DNA of 64,000 nucleotides, from positions 5,084,001-5,148,000 of the forward strand of contig NZ_LT670819.1 of NCBI RefSeq assembly GCF_900129855.1, read 5' to 3'. Origin of the DNA: Streptomyces sp. 3214.6. Lineage in GTDB: Bacteria; Actinomycetota; Actinomycetes; Streptomycetales; Streptomycetaceae. Shown in pieces: positions 17,576 through 26,615 of this stretch (within the stretch, counting starts at the first letter, position 1; the number at the start of each line of letters is the position of its first letter). Made by a program: the position numbers and the translations under genes. Below the pieces are notes generated by a model, which worked only from the letters and a program-made list of their open reading frames with translations, was not told the DNA's origin and ran no database searches.

Positions 17576-18099
17576 TGTCCTGCTGGGATTACTGGTGTCC
17601 GTGGGCTCTTTGGGAGAATCACGCACGGTTCTTCCGGCTCCCTTGCGAAATTGCAAAGTTGGCTTAAAACTGACTCGGGTAACGGGTGTTTGCGGTCGAC
17701 TGGCCTTGCTCCACGGAGCGTCACAGCGGTCGTGATGGGTACGTACTCGGTAAGGGCCAGGGGTCGTTGGGAGCTCATGGGGAGCCTCCCGGAACCTGGT
17801 GACCGGCCCGGGCGTCATAGTCATCGACGACCGTGCCCCATCCTCCCGTGGCGGAGGCGGAGAGAAATACGCGCGACGTTAAACGCCAGACTTCGCCACC
17901 CCACGCCACGCCCAGGCATTAGATGGACGCAAGTCGGACGGAGTGGCCGCGGAAGCAGCCACCGCTCGACCCTGAGGGGTTCCCCCTGTCTCGGACAGGG
18001 GTGTGATGCGCCAACAGGTACGCACAGTGAAGTGATCGACGCATGGTGTGATGTGACCCACGGTGTTGCCAGCGGTGCAACGGAAAGGAACGAGCGCTC
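17576..18099. other. Intergenic region with a hairpin, before the PrimPol-like gene
   Basis: 524 bp between divergent genes with no credible frame. At 17983-18001 a perfect 8-bp inverted repeat CCCCTGTC-TCG-GACAGGGG forms a tight hairpin, preceded by GGGGTTCCCC. The plus-strand gene at 18100 is preceded by GGAAAGGAACG. Composition is more AT-rich at 17500-17700, where the leftward gene's promoter is likely. Confidence 0.6.
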
Positions 18100-18765
18100 A
18101 TGCGCGAGATCCTCGGAAAGCGACGCAGGCTCCTGTCCCAGCGAAGCGACGGGCGGCCCGAGTTGATCGACTCGGCCCTGACCTTCGCGACAAAATGGCA
18201 GTGGCCCGTCCTCCCGGGGGCGGCGGCGGATCAGCGGAGCACGTCCCGCTGCAGCTGCCCCGACCCGGAGTGCACGGTCCCCGGTGCTCACCCCTTCGAC
18301 CCCGGCCTGCTCGCGGCCACCACCGACGAGCGCATGGTGCGCTGGTGGTGGACCAACCGGCCGGCCGCACCGATCGTCCTGGCCACCGGGGACACGGCCC
18401 CCTGCGCGGTCAGCCTCCCCGCTCTCGCGGCCTCGCGCGCGCTCGCGGCGCTCGACCGGCAGGGCATGCGCCTCGGCCCGGTCGTCGCCTCGCCGACCCG
18501 CTGGTTCCTCCTCGTACGGCCCTACACGATGGAGCAGCTGGGTGAACTGCTCTACGCCAAGGACTTCGTGCCCGGCTCCCTCCGCTTCCATGGCGAGGGC
18601 GGCTACATCACCCTGCCCCCGTCCGAGACCGGCCGCGGCGACGTCCGGTGGGAGCGCGCGCCGCTGCCCGGCTCGGCCTCGCCCTGGGTGCCCGATGTCG
18701 AAGCCGTGGTGGACGCCGTCGTCGACGCCCTCACTCGTACGGGTGTGAGCGCGCCCGAGTTGTAG
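18100..18765 (+). CDS. Bifunctional DNA primase/polymerase-like protein
   Basis: 221 residues resembling the N-terminal PrimPol domain of actinobacterial proteins but short and without a helicase. It contains the Cys cluster CSCPDPECTVPGAHPFDP (about 50-67), typical of this Streptomyces family, then WWWTNRPAAPIVLATG. The expected catalytic acidic pair (DxD) after the Gly-rich segment is not evident: the region reads GDTAPCAVSLPAL. It may therefore bind nucleic acid without polymerising. Compare the protein at 34627-35598, which keeps GVDLD. Confidence 0.75.
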   Translation: MREILGKRRRLLSQRSDGRPELIDSALTFATKWQWPVLPGAAADQRSTSRCSCPDPECTVPGAHPFDPGLLAATTDERMVRWWWTNRPAAPIVLATGDTAPCAVSLPALAASRALAALDRQGMRLGPVVASPTRWFLLVRPYTMEQLGELLYAKDFVPGSLRFHGEGGYITLPPSETGRGDVRWERAPLPGSASPWVPDVEAVVDAVVDALTRTGVSAPEL

Positions 18766-18821
18766 GGGTGTCGGGCGCGCGCCGGGCGGGACGCCCCGGT
18801 TCGCCCTCTATCTTCCGCTAC

Positions 18822-19430
18822 ATGAACCTTCGTCTCCTCGCCCTCGGGGGCGCCGTGGCAGCCGCGATCGCCCTGCCCCTGGCCATGGCGTCCGCGGGGC
18901 CGGTCGGCGACGAGGGGCGCGCGGCCCAGTCGGCCGGTTCCCGCTCGGCCGACACCCGGCCGGCTGACGCGGGGGATGCTGACGCGGGGGAGTCGGAGGG
19001 CGCGCGATCCGCCGCTCGTACGGACCCCAAGGCGCTTCCCGGCAAACCCTCCCGGACCCCGCTGTTGCTCGGCCTGGGCCTGGCCACCGCCGCCCGCTGC
19101 GGCCCCGAACTCACCTCCCCCGACGGCGTGGAGGCGCAGACCTGTGTGCTGTCCCAGGGCGAGGACACCTGGGCGCGCACCTACTACCGCAACGCCACCG
19201 GACGCGCCCTGGACGCCTTCCTGAGCCTCATGGGGCCCGCGGGGCGCACGGTGCGGACGAACTGCGCGATGGCCGCCGAGGACGAGCCGGAATCCTGCGA
19301 GACGCCGCACGAGCGGAGCCGGGGGGAACTGGCGGCCTACACGGCGGTCGCGGAGTTTGCCGGAGCGACCGTCGACGGACCGCTGCTGCTGCGCTCCGGG
19401 AGCAACTCCCGTTGGGATACGGGCAGTTGA
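18822..19430 (+). CDS. Secreted hypothetical protein
   Basis: 202 residues. The signal peptide is MNLRLLALGGAVAAAIALPLAMASA. An Ala/Asp/Ser-rich spacer with repeated PADAGDADAG follows, then a compact domain (about 80-200) with four or five cysteines (ARCGPEL, QTCVL, TNCAM, ESCETP) that could form two disulfides. I do not recognise the family. It is 57 bp downstream of the PrimPol-like gene and may share its transcript. Confidence 0.8.
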   Translation: MNLRLLALGGAVAAAIALPLAMASAGPVGDEGRAAQSAGSRSADTRPADAGDADAGESEGARSAARTDPKALPGKPSRTPLLLGLGLATAARCGPELTSPDGVEAQTCVLSQGEDTWARTYYRNATGRALDAFLSLMGPAGRTVRTNCAMAAEDEPESCETPHERSRGELAAYTAVAEFAGATVDGPLLLRSGSNSRWDTGS

Positions 19431-19471
19431 CGTGCGCTGGCACCGTGTAAACGGAGCCGCGCACAGAAGAA

Positions 19472-19509
19472 CCCGGTTGCTGGCGACGGGGGATGCACCA
19501 GCAACCGGG
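19472..19509. terminator. 12-bp-stem hairpin (first of a matched pair)
   Basis: Perfect inverted repeat CCCGGTTGCTGG (19472-19483) with CCAGCAACCGGG (19498-19509), 14-nt loop. It lies between convergent genes, so a bidirectional terminator is the simplest reading, but it has no U-tract. Confidence 0.75.
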
Positions 19510-19522
19510 CTACTCGAACGGT

Positions 19523-19560
19523 AACAAGAGATCGGCGTTACGCAAATTCGATCTCTTGTT
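19523..19560. terminator. 12-bp-stem hairpin (second of a matched pair)
   Basis: Perfect inverted repeat AACAAGAGATCG (19523-19534) with CGATCTCTTGTT (19549-19560), again with a 14-nt loop. It is AT-richer than the first and followed by TTC, so it could end transcription of the secreted-protein gene. The two hairpins are 13 nt apart. Confidence 0.75.
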
Positions 19561-19707
19561 TTCATCGGCTTTCCGGACATCGGCGAATCGACTCTTCTGG
19601 CGCCGACTCGCCTTGTCCGCACGGCAGTTGTGAGCCCAGTCACGACAGCCGCCGACGCCCGGCCTGCTGACCGGTCGGTCAGTGCGGCCGGGTTCGCTCC
19701 CTGTGCG

Positions 19708-20673
19708 TCAGCTGAGCGTGACCTGCCGGTTGGTCAGGCCGCCACGCGCGCGCCGCTCGTCGGCCGTGAGCGGTGCGTCCGAGGCCAGGGCGTTGGCGAG
19801 CCGCTCGGCGAACTCTGCGGCCGGCTTCTCCACGTCGTCCGCGGTGATCGCGCTCGGCAGGTCCCAGACCGGGACTGTCAGGCCGTGCGCCCGGAAGGAA
19901 CCCACCAGGCGTGTGCCCTCGCCGAGGCTCGAACGGCCCGCCGCGTGCAGCCGCGCGAGGGCGTCCAGAAGTTGTTCCTCCGGGTACGGCATGACCCAGC
20001 GCAGATGGTTCTTGTCCGGGGTCTCGCACCAGTACGCGGCGTCCACACCGGTCAGCTTCACCGTCGGGATCGCCGCGGCGTTGGCCCGCTCCAGGGAGGC
20101 GGCCACCTCCGGCGCGGCGTTCTGCGGGTCCGGCACCCAGAACTCGAAGCCACTGTGGACAACTGGCTCGAACGCGCCTTCGGGATCGAGCAGATCCTGC
20201 ATCCGCGGACCGTCGGCCGGGGCACGGCGCGCCTGCACCGGGGTACCGGGGTCCGCCTCCAGGGCCCGCTGCAGGGTGTCCGCCAGGTCGCGGCTGATGT
20301 CGCCCGACGGCGTGTCGTTCTGCAGGCCGAGCAGCACCGAGCCGTCGTCGCGGCGCAGCGCGGGCCAGGCCATCGGCAGCACCGTGGCCAGCACGACCGA
20401 CGGGACGCCCTCGGGCAGGCCGGCCTTCAGGGTCAGCTCGACCGTGGCGGCCGGCACCAGTTCGCGCAGCGCCACCCAGTCGCCCTCGCCCGGCAGGCCC
20501 TCGAAGGGGCGCTGCACCAGCTCGGTCACGGCATGCGCGGCGGCCCGGCCGTGACAGGCCTTGTAGCGGCGGCCACTGCCGCACGGGCAGGGCTCCCGCG
20601 CGCCGACGACCGGGACCTCGGCGTCGGTGAGCTGCGGCCGTCCGGCCTTCGTCTGGGGTCGCTTCTTGGCCAT
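19708..20673 (-). CDS. SEC-C motif protein (DUF5926 type)
   Basis: 321 residues. The SEC-C zinc motif is at the N-terminus: REPCPCGSGRRYKACHG, with ligands C29, C31, C40 and H41. The remainder is one actinobacterial domain of unknown function with several Trp and conserved PDPQNAAPEV and TPDKNHLRWVMPYPEE segments. SEC-C motifs dock on SecB/SecA-type or ribosomal partners; the partner here is unknown. The ATG at 20673 starts a Lys-rich MAKKRPQTKAGRPQ tail. Confidence 0.9.
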   Translation of the reverse strand: MAKKRPQTKAGRPQLTDAEVPVVGAREPCPCGSGRRYKACHGRAAAHAVTELVQRPFEGLPGEGDWVALRELVPAATVELTLKAGLPEGVPSVVLATVLPMAWPALRRDDGSVLLGLQNDTPSGDISRDLADTLQRALEADPGTPVQARRAPADGPRMQDLLDPEGAFEPVVHSGFEFWVPDPQNAAPEVAASLERANAAAIPTVKLTGVDAAYWCETPDKNHLRWVMPYPEEQLLDALARLHAAGRSSLGEGTRLVGSFRAHGLTVPVWDLPSAITADDVEKPAAEFAERLANALASDAPLTADERRARGGLTNRQVTLS

Positions 20674-20900
20674 CTGGCTGTCTCCCGGGTACGGCTCGTC
20701 TGTACGGGCGGGAGCCTAGCCGCTCGTACGCTCCGTCACCGGGACCTGTGGACAACCGGTGTTCGGGGACGGCCCCGAGCCTGTGGACGACCAGCGGGCC
20801 GCTGGACAACCCGGGGCCTCCGGGCGAGCCGGGTCGGCCTGCGGACCATGGCCCCCGCGGTGTTCACCGGGCCGTGTGCGGCGGGTGCCGATCCGCAGGT

Positions 20901-21539
20901 CTAGTCCAGCTCGTCGAACGCGTCCGCGAAGTCCAGGTCGGCCATCGACGCCACCGACGGGGCCGCGACCCGGGACGCGAAGTCGTCACGACGACAGCCG
21001 GCGTCGGGGTCGTACACATCGGCGTGGACGACGACCCACACCGTGACCTCGCCGCGCGCGTCGTCCCGGACGCCCCAGTCGTCGGCCAGCGCCGTGATGA
21101 TGTTGAGCCCGCGGCCGCCGTGCGCGGTGACGGAGGGTGTCGCCGGGGCCGGACGGGTCGGGCCGCCGCCGTCGGTCACCTCGACCACCAGCCGGCCACC
21201 CTGATCGACACGCCACGCGGCCCGGACGTCGCCGTCGCCGGCCAGGGCGTCGCCCAGTGGCCTGCCGTGCTTGCACGCGTTGCTCAAAAGTTCGGAAAGG
21301 ATCAGTACGGCGTCGTCGATGACCGATTCCGACACCCCGCCGCTGCGCAACTGATCGCGCATACGGTGTCTCGCGTTCCCCACGCCCGCAGGACCATGGG
21401 GTACGGCCATGCTCGACGACGCGGGCACCTCCTGTGCCACCACCAACGCCACCCCCGAGACCTCCTTCGCCCCACGCCACGGTGTGGATGCCCCATTGGC
21501 CTGTACCGGAAACCGGCCAATGCGGGTCCCGTGACGCAT
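20901..21539 (-). CDS. RsbW-like ATP-binding regulator
   Basis: 212 residues if it starts at 21539 (MRHGTRIGRF); a shorter start at the internal Met of SSSMAVPHGPAG would give about 168. The HATPase domain (about 60-165) has the N box SELLSNACKHG, G1 VTDGGGP and G2 GRGLNIITAL. The C-terminal Asp-rich tail (SMADLDFADAFDELD) is typical of one Streptomyces subgroup. It is probably an anti-sigma or switch kinase; no partner is adjacent. Confidence 0.88.
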   Translation of the reverse strand: MRHGTRIGRFPVQANGASTPWRGAKEVSGVALVVAQEVPASSSMAVPHGPAGVGNARHRMRDQLRSGGVSESVIDDAVLILSELLSNACKHGRPLGDALAGDGDVRAAWRVDQGGRLVVEVTDGGGPTRPAPATPSVTAHGGRGLNIITALADDWGVRDDARGEVTVWVVVHADVYDPDAGCRRDDFASRVAAPSVASMADLDFADAFDELD

Positions 21540-21772
21540 TCGGAATGGTCGGATACGGAACGAACGCGCCGGTGCACTCCCTGTGAGGGGCCTGTCAGTG
21601 AGTGGCTTGATTTGGATGATATGGCCGAGAACGGAGGATGCTGTAGGCGCGCTGTGAGGTCAAGAGGTGCGGATGGGACTTGAGGTGTTGTTGGGACTTC
21701 TGGTGCTGTTGGTGCTGGTTAGTACTTCTGATGCCACTGGGGCGATCTTGGGGCTTCTGCGGGGTCGAGATT

Positions 21773-21826
21773 CTGTGAAGTCGAGGCTTTTGTGAGGTCG
21801 AGGCTTATGTGAGGTCGAGGGGTGGG
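21773..21826. repeat. Tandem repeat GTCGAGGCTT.TGTGAG
   Basis: About three imperfect 17-bp units (GTGAAGTCGAGGCTTTT, GTGAGGTCGAGGCTTAT, GTGAGGTCGAGGGGTGG) in the non-coding gap just past the stop of the glycerophosphodiesterase gene. Confidence 0.65.
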
Positions 21827-21831
21827 CGGGT

Positions 21832-22668
21832 TCAGCGGCCCAGTCGTCGCAGGACCGCGCGCGGCCGGTTGGTGATGATGGCGTCGACGCCCAGCTCGAC
21901 ACAGAGATCGACGTCCTCGGGTTCGTTCACGGTCCACACATGCACCCGGTGACCGGCCCGCTTCAGACGCTCGATGTACGCCGGGTGATTGCGCACGATC
22001 CGGATCGACGGACCGGCGATCTCCACCCCCGCGGGCAGCCGCCCGTCACGCAGCCGTGGCGAGACGAACTGCATCAGGTACACCGTCGGCATCGTCGGCG
22101 CGGCGGCTCGCACGCGATGCAGCGAACGCGCCGAGAAGCTCATGATCCGCACCGGGGACTCGGCCGCCGAGGCCGGCGCGTCCAGACCGAACCGCTTCAG
22201 CAGCACCAGCAGCCGCTCCTCCACCTGTCCGGCCCAGCGTGTCGGGTGCTTGGTCTCGACGGCCAGTTCCACCCGGCGCCCCGCGTCGGAGACGAGCTCC
22301 AACAGCCGCTCCAGGGTCAGCACCGACGTCTCCTCGCGGTCCTCGGGCCGCACCTCCCAGTCGGGATCCTCCACGCGCGCGTGCCAGGCCTCGCGCGCCT
22401 CCCGCGTCTTCCAGGAGCCGAAGTCCAGCGCCGCGAGATCGGCGAGTTCCAGGGCGGAGACCGCGCCGCGGCCGTTGGACGTACGGTTGACACGACGGTC
22501 GTGTACACAGACGAGATGGCCGTCGGCGGTCAGCCTTACATCGCACTCGAGGGCGTCCGCACCGTCCTCGATCGCCTTCTTGTACGCGGCCAGGGTGTGC
22601 TCGGGGGCCTCCTCGGAGGCGCCGCGGTGAGCGACGACTTGAATATGGTGCTGCCGTGCGTGAGTCAC
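21832..22668 (-). CDS. glpQ: Glycerophosphodiester phosphodiesterase
   Basis: 278 residues, a TIM-barrel GDPD that hydrolyses glycerophosphodiesters to glycerol-3-phosphate and an alcohol. Catalytic features are HRGASEEAPEHTLAAY (first catalytic His, metal Glu), ALECDVRLTADGHLVCVHD (Glu/Asp ligands and second His) and the late VWTVNEPEDV. There is no signal peptide, so it is probably cytosolic. The GTG start at 22668 gives VTHARQHHIQVVAHRG; the frame extends upstream but lacks conserved residues. One CACGCGCGCGTG palindrome lies within the gene. Confidence 0.94.
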   Translation of the reverse strand: MTHARQHHIQVVAHRGASEEAPEHTLAAYKKAIEDGADALECDVRLTADGHLVCVHDRRVNRTSNGRGAVSALELADLAALDFGSWKTREAREAWHARVEDPDWEVRPEDREETSVLTLERLLELVSDAGRRVELAVETKHPTRWAGQVEERLLVLLKRFGLDAPASAAESPVRIMSFSARSLHRVRAAAPTMPTVYLMQFVSPRLRDGRLPAGVEIAGPSIRIVRNHPAYIERLKRAGHRVHVWTVNEPEDVDLCVELGVDAIITNRPRAVLRRLGR

Positions 22669-22951
22669 CGCGTCATCGTGCCACCGGGGCGCCGCCGTCT
22701 GAGAACCCTCTGAGATGTTTCGAGGATGCGCACTTATTGTACGCAATGACCCTTATAAAGAATGGCCATGGACCCACAGCCACCGCTTATGGTGCTCTGA
22801 CGGCCCGTGGGAAATGCTGAGACGTACAAAAGCACATGCACAGCTTCAGCGCGCCGGGTCGACGACAGAGTGTGCGACGAAGCGCGACGAGCGCCGACGA
22901 GCGTGACCCAGTGCGACCGACGACAACAGCCGTGGATCGAGGAGAAGAGCT

Positions 22952-24490
22952 GTGAGCACCGAGAACGAGGGCAAGAACGAGGGCACCCAGGTACCCCCAG
23001 CCCCGTCCGCACCCCCCGTGCCGGTGGAATCTCCCGCGGCCTCCCCGCAGGCGCCGGAAGCCGCCCCGGCCACCCCGGCGGGCCCGCCCGAGGCCGGCTG
23101 GCCGCCGCCCGCCGCGCCCCAGGGAGCACCGGCCCCGGCCGACGGCGACTGGCCGCCGCCGACCGCCGCACAGGCGCCCTCCCCGGCCCCGCAGGGCCCC
23201 CCGGCCGCCCCCGGCGACGACTGGCCGACACCGCCCCCGGCCACACCGCTGTACGCCGACCCCGGCGCGGGCACGCACGCGTACGGCACTGCAGAGCCCG
23301 GAGCAGGCGGCGCCGGTGGGGCGGACGGGACCGGCTGGGGCGCCGCCTACCAGCAGCCCGCACCCAAGCCGAGCCGTGGCCGCGGCGGTCTCGTCGCCGC
23401 GATCCTGGTCGCCGCGCTGGTCGCGGGCGGCCTGGGCGGCGGCCTCGGCTACACGCTCGCCAAGAACGACGACAACAGCGGCTCGACCACCGTCTCCGCC
23501 TCCACCAGCGGCGGCGACATCAAGCGGGACCCGAGCACGGTCGCCGGGGTCGCCGCCAGGGCGCTGCCCAGCACGGTCACCATCGAGGCCGAGTCCAGCA
23601 ACGGCGAGGGCGGCACCGGCACCGGCTTCGTCTTCGACACCCAGGGCCACATCGTCACCAACAACCACGTCGTCGCGGACGCGGTCGACGGCGGCAAGGT
23701 GACGGCCACCTTCCCCGACGGCAAGAAGTACAACGCCGAGGTCGTCGGACACGCCCAGGGCTACGACGTCGCCGTCATCAAGCTCAAGAACGCTCCGTCG
23801 GACCTGAAGCCCCTCGCCCTCGGCGACTCCGACAAGGTGGCGGTCGGCGACTCGACGATCGCCATCGGCGCCCCCTTCGGCCTGTCCAACACGGTCACGA
23901 CGGGCATCATCAGCGCCAAGAACCGCCCGGTGGCGTCCTCCGACGGCACCAACAGCACCTCGTCCTACATGAGCGCCCTGCAGACGGACGCCTCGATCAA
24001 CCCGGGCAACTCAGGCGGCCCGCTGCTGGACGCCTCGGGCAACGTCATCGGCATCAACTCCGCGATCCAGTCCACCGGCGGCGGAGGCCTGGGCGGCACC
24101 ACCCAGTCCGGCTCGATCGGCCTCGGCTTCGCCATCCCGATCAACCAGGCCAAGTACGTCGCCCAGCAGCTGATCAAGACGGGCCAGCCCGTGTACGCCA
24201 AGATCGGCGCATCCGTCTCCCTGGAGGAGTCCACGGGCGGAGCGAAGATCACCGAACAGGGTGCGAACGGCGCCTCCGCCATCGAGGCGGGCGGCCCGGC
24301 GGCCCAGGCCGGCCTCAAGCCCGGCGACGTCATCACCAAGCTCGACGACATGGTGATCGACAGCGGCCCGACCCTCATCGGCGAGATCTGGACCCACAAG
24401 CCCGGCGACAAGGTCACGATCACCTACGAGCGCGGCGGCAAGTCCCACACCGTCGACCTCACCCTCGCCTCCCGCAAGGGCGACAGCTGA
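22952..24490 (+). CDS. HtrA/DegP-type membrane serine protease with PDZ domain
   Basis: 512 residues. A long Pro/Ala-rich cytoplasmic tail (1-145) with repeated GDDWPTPPP/GDWPPP units is followed by one membrane helix (about 147-169). An extracellular trypsin-like domain carries H239 (NNHVV), D272 (GYDVAVIKL) and S354 (GNSGGP), and a PDZ domain lies at about 395-505. It presumably degrades or refolds damaged envelope proteins. The GTG at 22952 follows GGAGAAGAGCT. It is the last core gene before the tRNA-Ser island. Confidence 0.96.
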   Translation: MSTENEGKNEGTQVPPAPSAPPVPVESPAASPQAPEAAPATPAGPPEAGWPPPAAPQGAPAPADGDWPPPTAAQAPSPAPQGPPAAPGDDWPTPPPATPLYADPGAGTHAYGTAEPGAGGAGGADGTGWGAAYQQPAPKPSRGRGGLVAAILVAALVAGGLGGGLGYTLAKNDDNSGSTTVSASTSGGDIKRDPSTVAGVAARALPSTVTIEAESSNGEGGTGTGFVFDTQGHIVTNNHVVADAVDGGKVTATFPDGKKYNAEVVGHAQGYDVAVIKLKNAPSDLKPLALGDSDKVAVGDSTIAIGAPFGLSNTVTTGIISAKNRPVASSDGTNSTSSYMSALQTDASINPGNSGGPLLDASGNVIGINSAIQSTGGGGLGGTTQSGSIGLGFAIPINQAKYVAQQLIKTGQPVYAKIGASVSLEESTGGAKITEQGANGASAIEAGGPAAQAGLKPGDVITKLDDMVIDSGPTLIGEIWTHKPGDKVTITYERGGKSHTVDLTLASRKGDS

Positions 24491-24611
24491 CCCCAGGGGC
24501 CAATCCCACCAACCCACGCGCGCGTACCTCCCCGGTCCGGCACCCACTGCCCCCACGCGCGCGTGCCCACCCGTTACTCTCGTCCCGCGCCGCCGATCAC
24601 GAGCGGCGCGG

Positions 24612-24635
24612 GGTGGGTTGCCCGAGCGGCCTAAG
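24612..24635 (+). pseudogene. 5' fragment of tRNA-Ser, cut by an insertion
   Basis: 24 nt identical to the first 24 nt of the complete tRNA-Ser(UGA) at 33538 (acceptor 5' strand, D arm, up to CTAAG). At 24635 it runs straight into the left inverted repeat of an IS5-type unit. A matching continuation (GGCCTAAGGGAACGG...) resumes at 28128. It cannot make a tRNA. Confidence 0.9.
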
Positions 24636-24701
24636 AACTCCTAACGAAATGATCTTCGGGGTGGTTGGATCACTGCGGGACTGGTGATCTGGGAGTGTGG
24701 G

Positions 24702-25240
24702 GTGGCTCGGCCGAAGCCGTGGGAAGTCGATGACGAGTTGTGGGCGGTGGTCGAGCCGCTGTTGCCCACGGTTGAGCGTCGGACGCGGACGAAGCCCCGT
24801 TGACCGGGGCAGGACGGGCAGCAAGCATCACCTGATCACCGACGCCACTGGCATCCCGCTTGCCGCGACCCTGACCGGCGGCAACCGAAACGACGTCACC
24901 CAGCTGATCCCGCTCCTCCAGGCGATGCCGCCCGTGCGCGGCAAGCGTGGCCGGCCCCGTCGCCGCCCGGATGTGGTACTGGGCGACCGTGGCTACGACC
25001 ACGACAAGTACCGCCGCCTGGTCTGGGATCTGGGCGTGAAGCCGCTGATCGCCCGCCGCGGCACCGAGCACGGCTCCGGCCTGGGCACCCAACGCTGGGT
25101 GGTGGAGCGGCGCGTTCGCCCACCTGCACTGGTTCCGCCGCCTGCGGATCCGCTGGGAGATACGCGACGACATCCACGAAGCATTCCTCACCCTCGGATG
25201 CGCACTCATCCGCTGGCGGCGACTGCGCGCTCTGCCGAGC
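24702..25240 (+). pseudogene. Decayed IS5-family transposase
   Basis: Begins VARPKPWEVDDELWAVVEPL, then breaks at about 24800, losing the middle (including the first catalytic Asp region). It resumes as GRTGSKHHLITDATGIPLA and runs through GDRGYDHDKYRRLVWDLG. A one-base insertion after WVVER shifts the frame before the final HLHWFRRLRIRWEIRDD (about 25120-25240). The missing part corresponds to roughly 90 codons of a normal copy. It cannot be active. Confidence 0.9.
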
Positions 25241-25411
25241 GAGTGCGAGAGCTGGTCGGCCGCCGCGAGTCGTCATCCATGAGCCACTGGAAGATCCACG
25301 TTCAGCGGCGTTCGGCAAGATCCTGGGTGCGGAAGGGCGGTGCGCCCGCTGGGGCTTCGCTGCTGGATGCCTCTGCTCTCGCCGTGGGTACGCTGGGTGT
25401 GGGTGTTCTTC

Positions 25412-26392
25412 ATGGAATGGCTGACTAGGCTGCCTGGCATCGCACGGCTGAGACGTACGCACCTGTGGCGGGCGTTCGAGCGGCTGGCCACGGTTCACTG
25501 GGCCCGGCTCGCCGCCGCCATCACCTTCACGAGTTTCGTCGCCCTCTTCCCGCTGATCACCGTGGGCGCGGCGATCGGCGCCAAGCTGCTGAGCGAGGAC
25601 CAGCTCGGGAAACTCCAGGACAAGATCGCCGACCAGGCGCCGGGCCTTTCGGACCTGCTGGACCTGGAGAGCCTCGTCGCGCACGCCGGAGCCGTCGGGC
25701 TCATCGCGGGCGTGCTGCTGCTCGTGATCGGCATCAACTGGGTCGGCGCCCTGCGCGGGTGCCTGCGCGCGGTGTGGGAGAAGGAGCAGGACCCGGGGAA
25801 TCCGATCCTGCTGAAGATCAAGGACACCGGCGTGCTGGTCGGTCTCGGCGTGGTCGGGCTCCTCGCGATCGGCAGTTCGGTGTTCGCGAACAGTGCGGTT
25901 GGCTGGGCCGCCGACAAGGTCGGGATCGAGGGCGGGGCGGGACGGGCGCTGCTGTTCTTCGCGGGTCTGGCCATCGCCCTGCTCGTCGATTTCCTGCTGC
26001 TGGTCTACCTGCTCACCCGGCTGGCGCGGGTGCATCCCGGCCGGCGCGCGGTCGTGGTGGCCGGTCTGATCGGTGCGGTCGGCTTCGAACTGCTCAAGTG
26101 GTTGCTGACCGGCTATCTGCAGGGTGTCGCGGGGAAGAGCATGTACGGCGCTTTCGCCGTGCCGGTCGCCGTCGTGTTGTGGATCAACTTCATGGCCAGG
26201 CTGCTGCTGTACTGCGCCGCCTGGACAGCGACAGAGACGGGGATGGCGGTGCAGTCCGGCGAGACAGCCGAGGGTGAGGGCCCTGAGCCCGGGATCAGCC
26301 CCGCAGCCAGCGATGCACCACAGCGGGCATCGGCCAACAGCCCCGCACCAGCAGCACCGCGCCGCACGGCGCCTCCAGCGCACGGCCCGTGA
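25412..26392 (+). CDS. YihY/BrkB-family membrane protein
   Basis: 326 residues with about six membrane helices. The family pattern starts MEWLTRLPGI, then VHWARLAAAITFTSFVALFPLI, GINWVGALRGCLRAVWE and GVAGKSMYGAFAVPVAVVLWINF. The last 50 residues are a Pro/Ala/Glu-rich tail. The ATG at 25412 matches the usual start of Streptomyces members; an earlier in-frame Met adds unrelated residues. The reading frame is intact although the gene lies inside an IS-bounded unit. Function is unknown for the family; it is not an RNase BN as once annotated. Confidence 0.88.
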   Translation: MEWLTRLPGIARLRRTHLWRAFERLATVHWARLAAAITFTSFVALFPLITVGAAIGAKLLSEDQLGKLQDKIADQAPGLSDLLDLESLVAHAGAVGLIAGVLLLVIGINWVGALRGCLRAVWEKEQDPGNPILLKIKDTGVLVGLGVVGLLAIGSSVFANSAVGWAADKVGIEGGAGRALLFFAGLAIALLVDFLLLVYLLTRLARVHPGRRAVVVAGLIGAVGFELLKWLLTGYLQGVAGKSMYGAFAVPVAVVLWINFMARLLLYCAAWTATETGMAVQSGETAEGEGPEPGISPAASDAPQRASANSPAPAAPRRTAPPAHGP

Positions 26393-26615
26393 TCCGAGCG
26401 CCGGTAGCTGCGGGGGGTATGAGATTCAAACTCGTGAGGGTTTGCCCCACCCGCTTTCTGAGCGGGCGGCCCTCGTCGACAGCCTCCGCCTGGGGAATTA
26501 CGTGACGCTCAAGCCGTCGAGCAGGGCGAAGTACTTGACCGTCGACATGAACCGCTCTGACTCATGACCACCTGACCCCAACGTTCCGCGCCACTCATTT
26601 CGTTAGGAGTTCTAG

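Larger units (their letters stand above)
24635..26612. mobile_element. IS5-type inverted-repeat unit carrying a YihY gene
   Basis: Bounded by perfect 18-bp inverted repeats GAACTCCTAACGAAATGA (24635-24652) and its complement (26595-26612). The left part holds a decayed IS5-family transposase; the right 1.2 kb holds an apparently intact YihY-family gene. At 1978 bp it is more than twice the usual length of such an IS. Either a passenger gene was captured between the ends or two copies recombined. Confidence 0.85.

Noticed and set aside
24612..24690. A functional tRNA-Ser at 24612
   Set aside because: Only the first 24 nt match; the anticodon and T arms are replaced by an IS end.
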